NCBI GenBank assembly: GCA_016930085.1
Contig: JAFGHO010000098.1
Location: 1-42,940, forward strand
Length of the DNA stretch: 42,940 nucleotides
DNA from: Spirochaetales bacterium
GTDB lineage: Bacteria > Spirochaetota > Spirochaetia > SZUA-6 > JAFGRV01
Direction: 5' to 3'
Part shown: positions 15,748 to 25,083 of the stretch, piece after piece
Layout: every line of letters begins with the position of its first letter
Position numbering within the stretch: position 1 is the first letter of the stretch
Notes under the pieces: generated by a model
What the model was told of the DNA's origin: nothing
Databases searched by the model: none
What the model saw: only the letters and a program-made list of their open reading frames with translations
Program-made: the position numbers and the translations under genes

Positions 15748-18087
15748 TCAGAAAAGCCTTTCGATCACCTCTTCCATTGTTTTCACGGGATGGAAGGTGA
15801 TTCCCTTTTTCACGTTTTCAGGTATCTCGTCGAGGTCTTTCAGGTTTTCATAGGGGATGATAATTTCCTTTATTTTATTCCTTTTTGCCGCGATCGTCTT
15901 TTCCTTGAGTCCGCCGATCGGAAGAACGCGGCCGACTAAGGAAAGTTCACCGGTCATGGCGAGCCTGCTTTTTATTTTTTTATCCCTGATGAGCGAAAGA
16001 AGACATGAGGCCATGGTAATACCGGCGGAAGGCCCGTCTTTCGGCGTCGCACCCGCGGGTATGTGGAGGTGGATCCGGTGTTCCTCGAAGAATTCTTTTG
16101 AAACGCCGAAGCGTTCGGATATCTGCCGGATAAAGGTGTAGGCGATATTCGCGGATTCCTGCATCACATCACCCATCTGGCCCGTCAGTTTGAAACCCTC
16201 TTTGCCCTTGTTGGCGACCGCCTCGATAATGAGGGTGGCTCCGCCGAGAGCCGTCCAGGCAAGGCCGACGGCCATGCCCGGTTTTGTCACCTCGATCGAT
16301 TCGTGTTCGTCGAACGGCGGTTGTTTCAGGTACGTGACGAGATCGTTTTCATCAATGACGACGGGAAGTTTGATTTTATCGAGTACGGAAAGTTTGGCGA
16401 TTTTCCGGTGGATCTTGTCGAGTTGTTTTTCGTACAGACGCAAGCCCGCCTCACGCGCGTACCCTTCCGCTATGGCGAAAAGCGTTTTTTTATCGTAGAC
16501 GACGTCCTTTTTGCCGAGGCCGCTTCGTTCGAGAGATTTCGGAATGAGGTATTTCCGTGCGATCATCACCTTTTCTTCATTGATATAGCCTGAAAGCCTG
16601 ATTATCTCCATTCTGTCCCTGAGCGGCGACGGGATGGTATCGAGGGTGTTTGCCGTCGTAATAAAGAGGATATGGGAGACATCAAAGGGAAGATCGAGGT
16701 AATGGTCCCTGAATGCGACATTCTGTTCGGGATCGAGGACTTCGAGGAGCGCCGATGAGGGGTCGCCCTGGAACGAAACACCGAGTTTGTCTATCTCGTC
16801 GATCATGAACACCGGATCGAGTGTTTTTACGATTTTGAGTCCCTGTATGATTTTGCCGGGCATGGCGCCGACATATGTCCGGCGGTGTCCCTTGATCTCG
16901 GCTTCGTCCCGCATACCGCCCACGGAAAACCTGAAGAACTTTTTCCCGAGAGCGCGCGCGATGGATTTTCCGACGGACGTTTTTCCCACCCCCGGCGGTC
17001 CGACGAGGCAGAGGATCGAACCTTTTGTGTCGTTTTTCAGGATTCCGATCGCGATATATTCGAGAATCCGGTCTTTCACGTCATCGAGTCCGTAGTGATC
17101 GGCGTCTAGAATTTTTTTCGCCCTGCTCATATCGATCTTTGCCTGTTTCGGTTCGTTCCACGGGAGGGAGACGATCGTTTCGAGGTAATTTCTCGTAACG
17201 ACGAACTCAGATGAATTGGGATCCATGAGGGCGAACTTTTCCAGCTCGCTTTCAACCTGATCTTTTACCTCACCCTTGAACTTCAGCTTTTCGATGAGTT
17301 CCTTCAGTCTCGCGTACTCCTGGGTTTTTGCATCGACCGGCATACCGAGTTCGGATTTTATGGCTTTCAGTTCCTCCTTGAGAAAATATTCCCGTTGACT
17401 CTTCGTAATTTTTTCTTCGATCTGGCCCTGAATTTTCTTTTGTATTTTGAGGAGTTCCTGCTCCTTTTTTATGAAGACTAAAACGCTTTCCATTCGTTTA
17501 CGGACGTCGAAGGTCTCGAGAATTTTCTGTTGTTCCTTGCGGTCGATATTCAGGATGGAGGTGATAAAATCGGCGATTTTCCCGGGATGATCGATATTCA
17601 CCATGTTCAGCCGCATTTCCTCCGAAAAGAGGGGATTGTTTTCCGATATCTGTTTCATTTCCGAAAGAAGCGCCCTTGTCAGCGCCTTGACTTCGACAGA
17701 ATCGGCGAGTTCCTCATTCCCATATTCCACGGCGGCGGTAATCGGGACGGTGGTATTGATGAATTTCTTGACGGTAAATCGTTTGAGTGTCGTCACGAAA
17801 ATGTTCATACCACCGTCCGGGAGGTTCAACCGCTTGATTATTTTTGCGGCCGTTCCGACGCGGTACAGATCGCCGCTTTCCGGGTGTTCCTCATCGGGCG
17901 ATTTGATGAGAACAAAACCCAGAATCTGATGGGCTGAAAACGAGGCATTGACGACCTCGATATCCTCCTGATCGTGAAGAACAAGCGGTGTGATGAGTCC
18001 GGGAAAGATCGGCTGACCTTTCAGGGGAAGAATATGCAGTTTATTCGGCAATACTAAATCCGCCGGAATGATTTGCCCATTTGACAT
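15748..18087 (-). CDS. lon: ATP-dependent protease Lon
   Basis: This 779-residue protein has all parts of bacterial LonA. An N-terminal substrate-binding LON domain (about 1-210) and a coiled-coil region (QEQQKILETFDVRKRM onward) come first. The AAA+ module with Walker A GPPGVGKTS follows. The C-terminal protease domain carries the catalytic Ser687 in KDGPSAG and Lys730 in GGLKEK. It degrades misfolded and regulatory proteins in the cytoplasm. Length is usual (about 780-820). A GAGG ribosome site with an 8-base gap precedes the ATG. No CIRCE or other heat-shock operator is visible; the promoter has ordinary sigma-70-like boxes. The VanY-like gene follows with a one-base gap. Confidence 0.97.
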   Translation of the reverse strand: MSNGQIIPADLVLPNKLHILPLKGQPIFPGLITPLVLHDQEDIEVVNASFSAHQILGFVLIKSPDEEHPESGDLYRVGTAAKIIKRLNLPDGGMNIFVTTLKRFTVKKFINTTVPITAAVEYGNEELADSVEVKALTRALLSEMKQISENNPLFSEEMRLNMVNIDHPGKIADFITSILNIDRKEQQKILETFDVRKRMESVLVFIKKEQELLKIQKKIQGQIEEKITKSQREYFLKEELKAIKSELGMPVDAKTQEYARLKELIEKLKFKGEVKDQVESELEKFALMDPNSSEFVVTRNYLETIVSLPWNEPKQAKIDMSRAKKILDADHYGLDDVKDRILEYIAIGILKNDTKGSILCLVGPPGVGKTSVGKSIARALGKKFFRFSVGGMRDEAEIKGHRRTYVGAMPGKIIQGLKIVKTLDPVFMIDEIDKLGVSFQGDPSSALLEVLDPEQNVAFRDHYLDLPFDVSHILFITTANTLDTIPSPLRDRMEIIRLSGYINEEKVMIARKYLIPKSLERSGLGKKDVVYDKKTLFAIAEGYAREAGLRLYEKQLDKIHRKIAKLSVLDKIKLPVVIDENDLVTYLKQPPFDEHESIEVTKPGMAVGLAWTALGGATLIIEAVANKGKEGFKLTGQMGDVMQESANIAYTFIRQISERFGVSKEFFEEHRIHLHIPAGATPKDGPSAGITMASCLLSLIRDKKIKSRLAMTGELSLVGRVLPIGGLKEKTIAAKRNKIKEIIIPYENLKDLDEIPENVKKGITFHPVKTMEEVIERLF

Positions 18088-18114
18088 GTGCTACCTCTTT
18101 ATATCTTTTTTATC

Positions 18115-18143
18115 AAGGTATAAAGAGTATGCGTAAGTGTCAA
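18115..18143 (-). promoter_or_regulatory. Promoter of lon
   Basis: Reading the minus strand, TTGACA (18143-18138) and TACCTT (18120-18115) are 17 bases apart. The transcript would start about 20 bases before the lon ATG and include its GAGG site. Confidence 0.55.
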
Positions 18144-18354
18144 GATTGATTTCCCTGATTTTTACTACATAAGTCTTCTAAAAAAATTCCGGTACGCCGA
18201 TCGAACGGGCCGGTAATGAAAGTACTTTACATCAAAGCCCGAAATGGTTATGCTTATACCATGATCGAATTTCCATCGATGTTGTCAACAAACATGTCCG
18301 TATATGGGTAAACGGGATATGGAAAGAGAAATAAAAAACGATCAAGGAGGGGCC

Positions 18355-18855
18355 ATGAATGTCAAAATAGCCAATGAAACCCACGTACCCGGTATTGTTT
18401 CATTATGGAAAGACTATATCGATTTTCATGCACAGCTTGATCCGTTTTTTGTCAGAAAACGTGACGGTGAAGCCCGTTATATGAAATATATCATCGAACA
18501 GATACATTTGAGCAAATCCCTTGTTCTGGTCGGCCTTGATAATGAAAATATCGCCGCATATTCGCTGGCCCAGATAAAAATGTATCCGCCCGTGTTTCAG
18601 CAATATACCTATGGTTATATCGCGGATATGGCGGTAAAGACGGAATATCAGAACAGGAACCTCGGAGACATGATGCTTACCGGTATCATAAAATGGTTCA
18701 AGTCGAAGCATATCCATCGGATCGAACTGCAGGTTTTTTCCCACAATATGGTCGGAAACTCCTTCTGGCGCAAACATGGATTCAAGGATTTTAAATACGT
18801 GATGAAAATCGAGTTCTCGCCCGATTCCGCCCTCGAGTCAACGTCGTCAGGTTGA
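18355..18855 (+). CDS. GNAT family N-acetyltransferase
   Basis: The 166-residue protein has the GNAT fold order: an N-terminal substrate part (VKIANETHVPGIVSLWKDYI), the strand-loop motif A IADMAVKTEYQNRNLGDMML (the family's V-x-x-x-x-R/Q-x-x-G-x-G/A loop that holds the acetyl-CoA pyrophosphate), and a C-terminal NMVGNSFWRKHGFKDFKYVM typical of motif B. The middle Gly of the loop is Asp in NLGDMM, a mild departure. The acceptor substrate cannot be predicted. AAGGAGG twelve to six bases before the ATG at 18355 decides the start; ATGs at 18304 and 18319 lie upstream without such a site. It stands alone between lon (divergent) and recO. Confidence 0.85.
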   Translation: MNVKIANETHVPGIVSLWKDYIDFHAQLDPFFVRKRDGEARYMKYIIEQIHLSKSLVLVGLDNENIAAYSLAQIKMYPPVFQQYTYGYIADMAVKTEYQNRNLGDMMLTGIIKWFKSKHIHRIELQVFSHNMVGNSFWRKHGFKDFKYVMKIEFSPDSALESTSSG

Positions 18856-18910
18856 CAGACCGTCCGGTGGAACGGTGTCCCGCTGTATCGCCTCTGTACT
18901 AATTTTTATT

Positions 18911-18939
18911 TTGACAAATTTTCTACTTTATGCTACCCT
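18911..18939 (+). promoter_or_regulatory. Promoter of recO
   Basis: TTGACA at 18911-18916 and TACCCT at 18934-18939 are separated by 17 bases. The -35 is perfect and the -10 weak. The predicted 5' leader before the ATG at 18960 is only about 14 bases and lacks a ribosome site. Confidence 0.5.
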
Positions 18940-18959
18940 TGGTTTTGCGTTCGACGATA

Positions 18960-19715
18960 ATGTCAAGAAACACTATACAGCAGGCGATTATCCTGAAAAC
19001 GAACCGGATTGGTGAAATAAACAAGGGTGTCGTTCTTCTTACACGCACAAGCGGCATAATCAACACCGTCGCCTATGGCGCGTGTAAGATGAAAAGCAGG
19101 CTAAGGGCGTACACGCAGCTATTCAGCCATGTAAAAGTATATCTTTATCATAATCCGGTTTCAAATACATTCAAAATTACTGATATGGAACATTACGATT
19201 CTTTCCATGAGATTTCCGGCAGCGTAAGGAAATTTTATTGCGCGTCGCTTTGTGCTGAGGTTATTCTCAAGTCATACGGCGGCGGCGTCAGCGCTGATGA
19301 CATATTCAGTCTTTTCCTGGAATCGTTGACATGCCTTGCGGGCGCCGGCGAAGAGAGCGTGATCTTTATCACTATCCAGTTCCTTTTCAGGTTTTTGATA
19401 ATTACCGGTCACGGTATGCGAATTGATCTATGCGCCGGATGCGGGGCGGACATCGCGCCCGGCGAAACAGCTTTCCATGAAATCGGACGCACCGGTTTTC
19501 TCTGTCATCGCTGCCGGGGGGCCGGAAACGAGATATGTCATCCGGGAATGAGAAAGTATCTTTCCGCGACCATGGCGATTCCCTTCCGGAAAGCCATGGA
19601 TGTGAGTATCGATGCATCTTCCGCCCGGACGTTAAAGACAATTATCGTCCGGATTATTGAGACGCTGCTGGAGGTCTCCCTAAAAACGGTCAAAAGCGGG
19701 GAAGCGATGATATGA
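18960..19715 (+). CDS. recO: DNA repair protein RecO
   Basis: RecO loads RecA onto SSB-coated single-stranded DNA with RecR and anneals complementary strands. The 251-residue protein starts with the OB-fold segment (QAIILKTNRIGEINKGVVLL; SGIINTVAYGACKMKSRL). It continues with the helical domain and carries the zinc-binding CAGC and CHRC pair near residues 160-187. Length is typical (about 240-260). The ATG at 18960 is used because the OB-fold then begins normally; an in-frame ATG at 18930 overlaps the promoter -10 region. The sequence is divergent, but the zinc pair and the fold order support the call. Confidence 0.85.
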   Translation: MSRNTIQQAIILKTNRIGEINKGVVLLTRTSGIINTVAYGACKMKSRLRAYTQLFSHVKVYLYHNPVSNTFKITDMEHYDSFHEISGSVRKFYCASLCAEVILKSYGGGVSADDIFSLFLESLTCLAGAGEESVIFITIQFLFRFLIITGHGMRIDLCAGCGADIAPGETAFHEIGRTGFLCHRCRGAGNEICHPGMRKYLSATMAIPFRKAMDVSIDASSARTLKTIIVRIIETLLEVSLKTVKSGEAMI

Positions 19716-19796
19716 TAACGGGGAGGAACGGAGCTTCCGAAGCGGCATAACATTTATCGGTCGAAATGTGTCGATGCGGGAAAAGGAGTCGTTCGC

Positions 19797-20348
19797 ATGA
19801 GGGTCTTTGCAGGATTGCCCTTACCACCGGAAAAAATAACGGAATTGAAAAAAACGGTTGACTTCATATCGGCGGGCAGCCGTTATTTACGCGCCGTCAA
19901 GCCCGCGGGGCTGCATATTACCCTCTTTTTCTTCGGGGAATTGCGGCAGGAAAAGGTCGACGGACTCATCCGGACAATGGATGACGGGGTCCTCAAGGGG
20001 AAAAAGATAGCGGCCCGCTTCGGGGAAATCGGGCAGTTCCCTGAAAAGGGGAATCCCCGTGTCATCTACATCGGCATCGGGGAAGGAAGCGGGGAAATCA
20101 CCTCATATTACGAGACGTATTGCCGTTTTATCGGGAACGCCGGTTTCGGCAGCCGGGACAAATACAAGGAATTTGTCCCACACATCACCCTCGCGCGGAA
20201 CAAAGGGGGACGGCTCGATGAGGAATTTCTCTTCTCGATTCCACGGCCGGGGGATGGATTTATCATCGACCGGTGCGTGCTGTATCAATCGGTATTATCT
20301 TCCGCCGGTGCCGAATATATGCCGCTTAAAACGATACTTTTCGGATAA
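19797..20348 (+). CDS. thpR: RNA 2',3'-cyclic phosphodiesterase (LigT/ThpR)
   Basis: The two HxT catalytic motifs of the 2H phosphoesterase family are present, HITLFFFG from His40 and HITLARNK from His129. The N-terminus MRVFAGLPLPPE is standard. The family opens 2',3'-cyclic phosphate RNA ends and was first assayed as a 2'-5' RNA ligase. The 183-residue length is normal. AGGAG with a 9-base gap supports the ATG at 19797. The phosphorylase gene starts 11 bases after its stop codon, so it heads a plus-strand operon thpR-pdp-recJ of nucleic-acid metabolism. Confidence 0.93.
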   Translation: MRVFAGLPLPPEKITELKKTVDFISAGSRYLRAVKPAGLHITLFFFGELRQEKVDGLIRTMDDGVLKGKKIAARFGEIGQFPEKGNPRVIYIGIGEGSGEITSYYETYCRFIGNAGFGSRDKYKEFVPHITLARNKGGRLDEEFLFSIPRPGDGFIIDRCVLYQSVLSSAGAEYMPLKTILFG

Positions 20349-20358
20349 CGGGGTTCGC

Positions 20359-21669
20359 ATGCGTGCAGTGGATATTATTATGAAAAAAAGGGAAGGGGAA
20401 CGTCTGGGCCGCGATGAACTTGTCTTTTTTGTCAATGGCTACCTCGCGGGCGAGATACCCGATTACCAGATGTCGGCGCTGCTTATGGCGGTTTATTTCA
20501 GGGGCATGAGTCCGGAGGAGACGGCGTCCCTTACCCGCATTATGCGTGATTCGGGTGAGGTGATCGATCTTTCTGCGGTACGGGGTACGAAAATCGATAA
20601 ACATTCGACGGGGGGGGTCGGCGACAAGGTGTCGCTCGTCCTCGCGCCGCTGGCCGCATCCTGTGGCCTGAAGGTCCCGATGATGGCCGGAAGGGGACTC
20701 GGGCACACGGGCGGTACCCTCGACAAGTGTTCGTCGATCCCGGGATTTTCCGTGAGGATGCAGCCGGAACGGCTTAAGAAAGCCCTCGCCGAGGTGGGGT
20801 ATGCCATTATCGGACAGAGTGAGGATATGGTTCCCGCGGACAGACTGATGTACGCGTTGCGCGATGTGACGGCAACGGTCGAATCCGTTCCCCTTATCAC
20901 GGCGAGCATCCTTTCGAAGAAGTGCGCGGAAGGCTCCGACGGCTTTGTTTTCGACGTAAAGACGGGTTCCGGCGCGTTCATGAAAACGATGGAAGAGGCG
21001 GAAATTCTTGCCGGCAGTCTCTGTGAAACGGGGCGCGGACTCGGGAAAAAGGTGACCGCCGTGATAACGGACATGGACGAACCACTCGGATATACGGTGG
21101 GGAATTTCTGTGAGGTGCGGGAGACCTGTGAATGCCTTCAGGGCAGAGGACCTGATGATGTCACTGAGCTTGCCATCGGTCTTACTTCGCATATGCTTGT
21201 AATGGGAGGCGTCTGTTCATCTCTCGAAGAGGCTGAAGCGAGGTGCAGGGAAAAGCTCGAAAACGGCGCCGCATGGGCCGCTTTTTTAAAGCATGTGGCT
21301 TTTCAGGGTGGTGATGTCCGCGTCATCGAAGATCCGGAAAAAGGACCCGCCGCCGTGTATTCACGCCCGCTCTTGTGCCCGGATGAGGGGTATATCGGAC
21401 GCATCGATGCCTACAAAACGGGCCTCGCGGCCTGTATGCTCGGCGCGGGGAGGCTTAAAAAGGACGATGACGTCGACCCCGCTTGCGGTATAGTCTTTCG
21501 GAAGAAAAGGGGGGATACGGTGAGTAAAGGAGAAGAGATAGCGATGCTGATGAGCAACAGCGAGGCAGCCATGAAGGAAGCGGGGCCGCTGCTTTCTGCG
21601 GCGGTAACGGTTTCAAAGGATCCGGTCTCAGCCGGTATGAGGATGCTGAAAGTAATAGGTGGAGCATGA
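20359..21669 (+). CDS. pdp: Pyrimidine-nucleoside / thymidine phosphorylase
   Basis: The enzyme splits thymidine or uridine with phosphate into the base and (deoxy)ribose-1-phosphate. The 436-residue protein has the family signature KHSTGGVGDKVSL and MMAGRGLGHTGGTLDK. It begins MRAVDIIMKKREGERLGRDE like other members, and ends with the alpha/beta C-terminal domain. DeoA and Pdp share these features and cannot be separated by eye; the overall look favours the Pdp branch. The open frame extends 300 bases upstream through thpR, but the ATG at 20359 gives the standard N-terminus. A run of eight G occurs inside the STGGVG codons (20610-20617), a possible slippage site. The stop codon overlaps the recJ start as ATGA. 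Confidence 0.94.
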   Translation: MRAVDIIMKKREGERLGRDELVFFVNGYLAGEIPDYQMSALLMAVYFRGMSPEETASLTRIMRDSGEVIDLSAVRGTKIDKHSTGGVGDKVSLVLAPLAASCGLKVPMMAGRGLGHTGGTLDKCSSIPGFSVRMQPERLKKALAEVGYAIIGQSEDMVPADRLMYALRDVTATVESVPLITASILSKKCAEGSDGFVFDVKTGSGAFMKTMEEAEILAGSLCETGRGLGKKVTAVITDMDEPLGYTVGNFCEVRETCECLQGRGPDDVTELAIGLTSHMLVMGGVCSSLEEAEARCREKLENGAAWAAFLKHVAFQGGDVRVIEDPEKGPAAVYSRPLLCPDEGYIGRIDAYKTGLAACMLGAGRLKKDDDVDPACGIVFRKKRGDTVSKGEEIAMLMSNSEAAMKEAGPLLSAAVTVSKDPVSAGMRMLKVIGGA

Positions 21670-23789
21670 TCTGGGAAAAAAAGGAGATTGAAGGGAAGCA
21701 GGTAAAAGCCCTCGCGAAAAAATACAATATCGACCTGCTGGTCGCTTCGATCGTTATGCGAAGAAATCTGAACAAGGGACAATCGCTTTGTTTTTTTCTC
21801 GAGAACGATATCCGCTTTCTTCATAATCCCTTTCTCTTCTCCGAAATGGAAGAAGCGGTCGAGCGGATCAATCTGGCCGTCTTGAACGGGGAGGCGATTT
21901 TTGTTTTCGGTGACAGGGACGTGGACGGTATTACCGCGACGGTTCTACTGGTGAGATTATTGAGAGAGAGGGGTGCGAAGGTTTTATGGGGGCTTCCGGA
22001 AGGCGATGACAGCTACGGACTCTCCAGGGAGCTGATCGATTCGATCGCGGAAAAGAATGTCTCGCTGCTCGTTTCCGTTGACTGCGGCATATCGAACATC
22101 GATGAAATCGAGTACGCGGGTGAAAAGGGAATCGATACGATTGTCGTCGATCACCATAATCCCCACGAGTACCTGCCCGAGGCGTGCGCGGTCATCAATC
22201 CGAAGGTCGAAGAATCGGGGTATCCCTTCAAGGACCTGTGCGGGTGCGCGGTTACCTCCAAAGTGGTCTGGGCCCTGCATTTTTCCCGCACCCGTTACTA
22301 CGGTATACCGATCTTCCTTCTCCATATCAAGCCTGCCAATGAATCTTATGTGATCGATATGGTCCGTCTCGTCAATCTGGTCGAGCGGGACAGGATACGG
22401 GAGAATGTCGTACCGGGCGTCGTTTCGTTCGAAAAGACGAGGCTGTTTCGATTTTGCGAGGGAAACGATGTCTATGTGTATCGGGAAGAAAATCAGAAAA
22501 AGCAACTTGCCGTAGTTTTCGGCGATACGTTTACCCCGAATATCTTTGATATCGAACCGTTGATAACGAAAATCTTTCCCGCGTTAAAGGATAACAGCCT
22601 CTATAAAATACAGGAGAAAAGCAGGATCGCTTTTTATGCCGATCGTCAAAGCGAAGAAATCGACGTATTTGCCAGTCTTTTCATATCATATGTCATTAAA
22701 AGCGAAAAAACGCTTTCGGTCGACTACTGTAACGATATGGATCTCGTCGCTCTGGGCACCCTCGGCGATATCATGCCGCTTGTCGACGAGAACAGAATAT
22801 TCGTGAAACTGGGTCTTTCCGTATTGAACAAGACGAAACGGAGGGGACTCCGGGAAATACTCTTCAGGAATTCCCTTTGCGGAAAAGAACTCGACTCGAA
22901 GGATGTCAGCTGGTACGTGACGCCGGTAATCAACGCGTCCGGGAGAATGGGAGAACCGGAGAAAGCGGCGCAGATGCTTTTAACCGATGATGAGAAGGAA
23001 AGCGAAGAACTCGCCGCCTATATCATTAAACTGAATGATAAAAGGAAAAACCTGGGCGAAGAAGTATGGGGCAAGGTGATTCCCGGTGCAAAGCGGTGCT
23101 TCGAGGAAACGGAGGAGAAGTTCATCTATGTTTCGGGCACATCGATTCATCGGGGCATTACCGGTATTATCGCCTCCAGGCTTTCAAAGTTCTTCAAGGT
23201 TCCCGCCCTTGTCGTCGCCCTTCTCGAAAAACGCGCCGTGGGCTCCATCCGGAGTACCCTGAACGTGAACGCCAAGGAGTTTCTTCATTCATTCGGCGAT
23301 CTTTTGACCGATTTCGGGGGCCACGATCTGGCGGGCGGATTCACCATGGGTCTGGATAAAATGGAACGCTTTGAGAGCAGGTTTCAGGAAGTGGTGAAGG
23401 AGATGGAACCGGTACGGCGCAGGGAAGATGTCGTCACCGTGGACGCCGAACTACCCACGGGGTACCTCACCCCCGATATCTGGAGTGTGATCGAGTTCTT
23501 CAAACCGTATGGCGAGGGAAACCCGCCGCTCGTTTTTCTTACACGTGAGGTCGCCATACGGAGTTGTGAAGTCATCGGCAGGCGGGAACAGGTTCATCTG
23601 AAACTCCTTTTCGAGGCCGGGAAATACAAATGGCCGGCCGTGTTCTGGAACAGTGCCGACAGGGTGGGCAGGGATTTCTCCGAAGGGGATTCAGTCGATA
23701 TCGTCTACAATATTTCAAAGAATTATTACCAGCAGACCGAAACCATCAGACTCAATATTTTGGATATCAAAAAAAATACGTCTCCGTGA
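21666..23789 (+). CDS. recJ: Single-stranded-DNA exonuclease RecJ
   Basis: RecJ degrades single-stranded DNA 5' to 3' in mismatch repair and recombination. The 707-residue protein has the DHH-family metal motifs: GDRDVDGITATV (motif I), VSVDCGIS (motif II), IVVDHHNP (DHH, motif III) and the following Asp in ALGTLGDIMPL (motif IV). A DHHA1 part contains ASRLSKFFKVP and the GGHDLAGGF signature. A C-terminal OB-like domain ends the protein. Compared with E. coli RecJ (577) there is an insertion of roughly 100 residues between the DHH motif and ALGTLGD. It is translationally coupled to the phosphorylase gene by a 4-base overlap. Confidence 0.93.
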   Translation: MIWEKKEIEGKQVKALAKKYNIDLLVASIVMRRNLNKGQSLCFFLENDIRFLHNPFLFSEMEEAVERINLAVLNGEAIFVFGDRDVDGITATVLLVRLLRERGAKVLWGLPEGDDSYGLSRELIDSIAEKNVSLLVSVDCGISNIDEIEYAGEKGIDTIVVDHHNPHEYLPEACAVINPKVEESGYPFKDLCGCAVTSKVVWALHFSRTRYYGIPIFLLHIKPANESYVIDMVRLVNLVERDRIRENVVPGVVSFEKTRLFRFCEGNDVYVYREENQKKQLAVVFGDTFTPNIFDIEPLITKIFPALKDNSLYKIQEKSRIAFYADRQSEEIDVFASLFISYVIKSEKTLSVDYCNDMDLVALGTLGDIMPLVDENRIFVKLGLSVLNKTKRRGLREILFRNSLCGKELDSKDVSWYVTPVINASGRMGEPEKAAQMLLTDDEKESEELAAYIIKLNDKRKNLGEEVWGKVIPGAKRCFEETEEKFIYVSGTSIHRGITGIIASRLSKFFKVPALVVALLEKRAVGSIRSTLNVNAKEFLHSFGDLLTDFGGHDLAGGFTMGLDKMERFESRFQEVVKEMEPVRRREDVVTVDAELPTGYLTPDIWSVIEFFKPYGEGNPPLVFLTREVAIRSCEVIGRREQVHLKLLFEAGKYKWPAVFWNSADRVGRDFSEGDSVDIVYNISKNYYQQTETIRLNILDIKKNTSP

Positions 23790-23872
23790 AGGATGTCTCC
23801 TCAAGGCCATATGCATAGACAGCGGCCGGCGTCACTGAAAGCGGAAGCGGGAGAAGGTGACGACCCGTCCTT

Positions 23873-24775
23873 TCAAAGGCCGTCGACGACCTTTTTGATC
23901 GCCCTGATATGATCCGGCGTCGTTCCGCAGCAGCCGCCGACGATATTCGCACCGGAGGAAACCAGCTCGGCGACATATGAGGCGGTCTCGCTTGGGGTTT
24001 CGGGGAAAACGGTTTTCCCGTTTTCAAAAACGGGGGACCCGGCGTTCGCGTGGACCAGAACGGGAATCGCGGCGTCGATTGTCCGAATTTCACGCACGAT
24101 CGGTATCATCAACGCGATGCCGTTTCCGCAGTTGGTGCCGATGATGTGGGCGCCCGCTTCGATCATTTTTTCAGCCATGCCGGAAGGCGATACGCCCATC
24201 ATGGTCCGGAATTCGCCGGCCGGGGTTTTTTCAAAGGTGAAGGTGCAGATTACTTCGAGGGGGGTGTTGTCGAGCGCCGCCCTGACCGCCAGGCCCGCTT
24301 CATCGAGTGCGGACATGGTTTCGATGCAGATCGCGTCGCACCCGCCCTCATAAAGGGCCTTCGCCTGCTCGGCGAACGCCTCGTAAAGTTCATCTTCCGT
24401 GACGTCCCGCATCATGAGCATTTTCCCCGTGGGCCCGACGGACCCGATCACGAGGCGGTCGGCGCCCGCGGCTTCTTTAGATATGGCCGCGGCCTCTTTA
24501 TTTATCTCGTGGACCTTGCCGTCAAGCTTGTAATGCGCCAGTTTGAATCTGCTCCCCCCGAAGCTGTTGGTCTCGATGATATCAGAGCCCGCCCGGACAT
24601 ACTGTGCCGCGACATCCAGCACATCCCCGCGATGGGTCAGATTCCATGCTTCCGGGGCCTCACCGATACCGAGTCCCTTGGCGTGAAGAAAGGTCCCCCA
24701 CGCGCCGTCGGAAACGAGGACCTTCCCGCCGCTGAGCCTGTCGCGAATGATGCTTTTTCTTGTTATCTCTGTCAT
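23873..24775 (-). CDS. Homocysteine S-methyltransferase family protein (MetH N-domain-like)
   Basis: The 300-residue protein is a stand-alone homocysteine-binding barrel. It has LVSDGAWGTFLHAKGLG at the start, ETNSFGGSRFKL, IGTNCGNG with the first zinc Cys, and VGGCCGTTPDHI with the two adjacent zinc Cys at the end. Proteins of this size transfer a methyl group to homocysteine from betaine, S-methylmethionine or a corrinoid partner. No folate or B12 domain is attached, so it is not a full methionine synthase. The start at 24775 follows GGAG. The open frame upstream runs through a repeat (CGCGGATG family) that translates to SVFIRVIRGSF, and is not part of the gene. It is convergent with recJ. 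Confidence 0.92.
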   Translation of the reverse strand: MTEITRKSIIRDRLSGGKVLVSDGAWGTFLHAKGLGIGEAPEAWNLTHRGDVLDVAAQYVRAGSDIIETNSFGGSRFKLAHYKLDGKVHEINKEAAAISKEAAGADRLVIGSVGPTGKMLMMRDVTEDELYEAFAEQAKALYEGGCDAICIETMSALDEAGLAVRAALDNTPLEVICTFTFEKTPAGEFRTMMGVSPSGMAEKMIEAGAHIIGTNCGNGIALMIPIVREIRTIDAAIPVLVHANAGSPVFENGKTVFPETPSETASYVAELVSSGANIVGGCCGTTPDHIRAIKKVVDGL

Positions 24776-24850
24776 GTCACTTCTCCTGTGTGTAGCAAGA
24801 TACATACTTTTGACGGTAATGGCAAGACCCGCGTTTAAAAAAGGGAATGA

Positions 24851-24900
24851 ACCACGGATGACGCGGATGAAGACGGATTTCGCGGCGGGGTGAGGGGAGG
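24851..24900. repeat. CACGGATGACGCGGATG-type intergenic repeat, left flank of the GxxExxY region
   Basis: Short related units ACGGATG, GCGGATG and ACGGATTTCGCGG follow each other, ending in GGTGAGGGGAG (24889-24899). An inverted match of this end lies at 25823-25833, on the far side of the GxxExxY gene. Between this repeat and the gene, 24901-25083 holds AT-rich sequence with a CACGAAAAGGCACGAAATG stretch at 25031-25049 but no gene. Confidence 0.65.
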
Positions 24901-25083
24901 TGAAAATATATGACGGGAGAAACATTACAACAGGCCGAACGGCTTGTATGAAGGCGGATTATATAATAGCATCAAAAGGGACGCAAACGGTAACCCGAAA
25001 ACGATGTTTAGAACGGTATTAATAATTAACCACTAAAATCACGAAAAGGCACGAAATGAAGATGAGAAAAGACAGCCCGAAGG

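Noticed and set aside
20059-20358. 300-base N-terminal extension of the phosphorylase frame
   Set aside because: It runs through thpR in another frame. The family start MRAVDIIMKKREGER is at 20359.
24776-24925. 50-residue extension of the homocysteine methyltransferase
   Set aside because: It translates the CGCGGATG repeat, and the ATG at 24775 has a good ribosome site.
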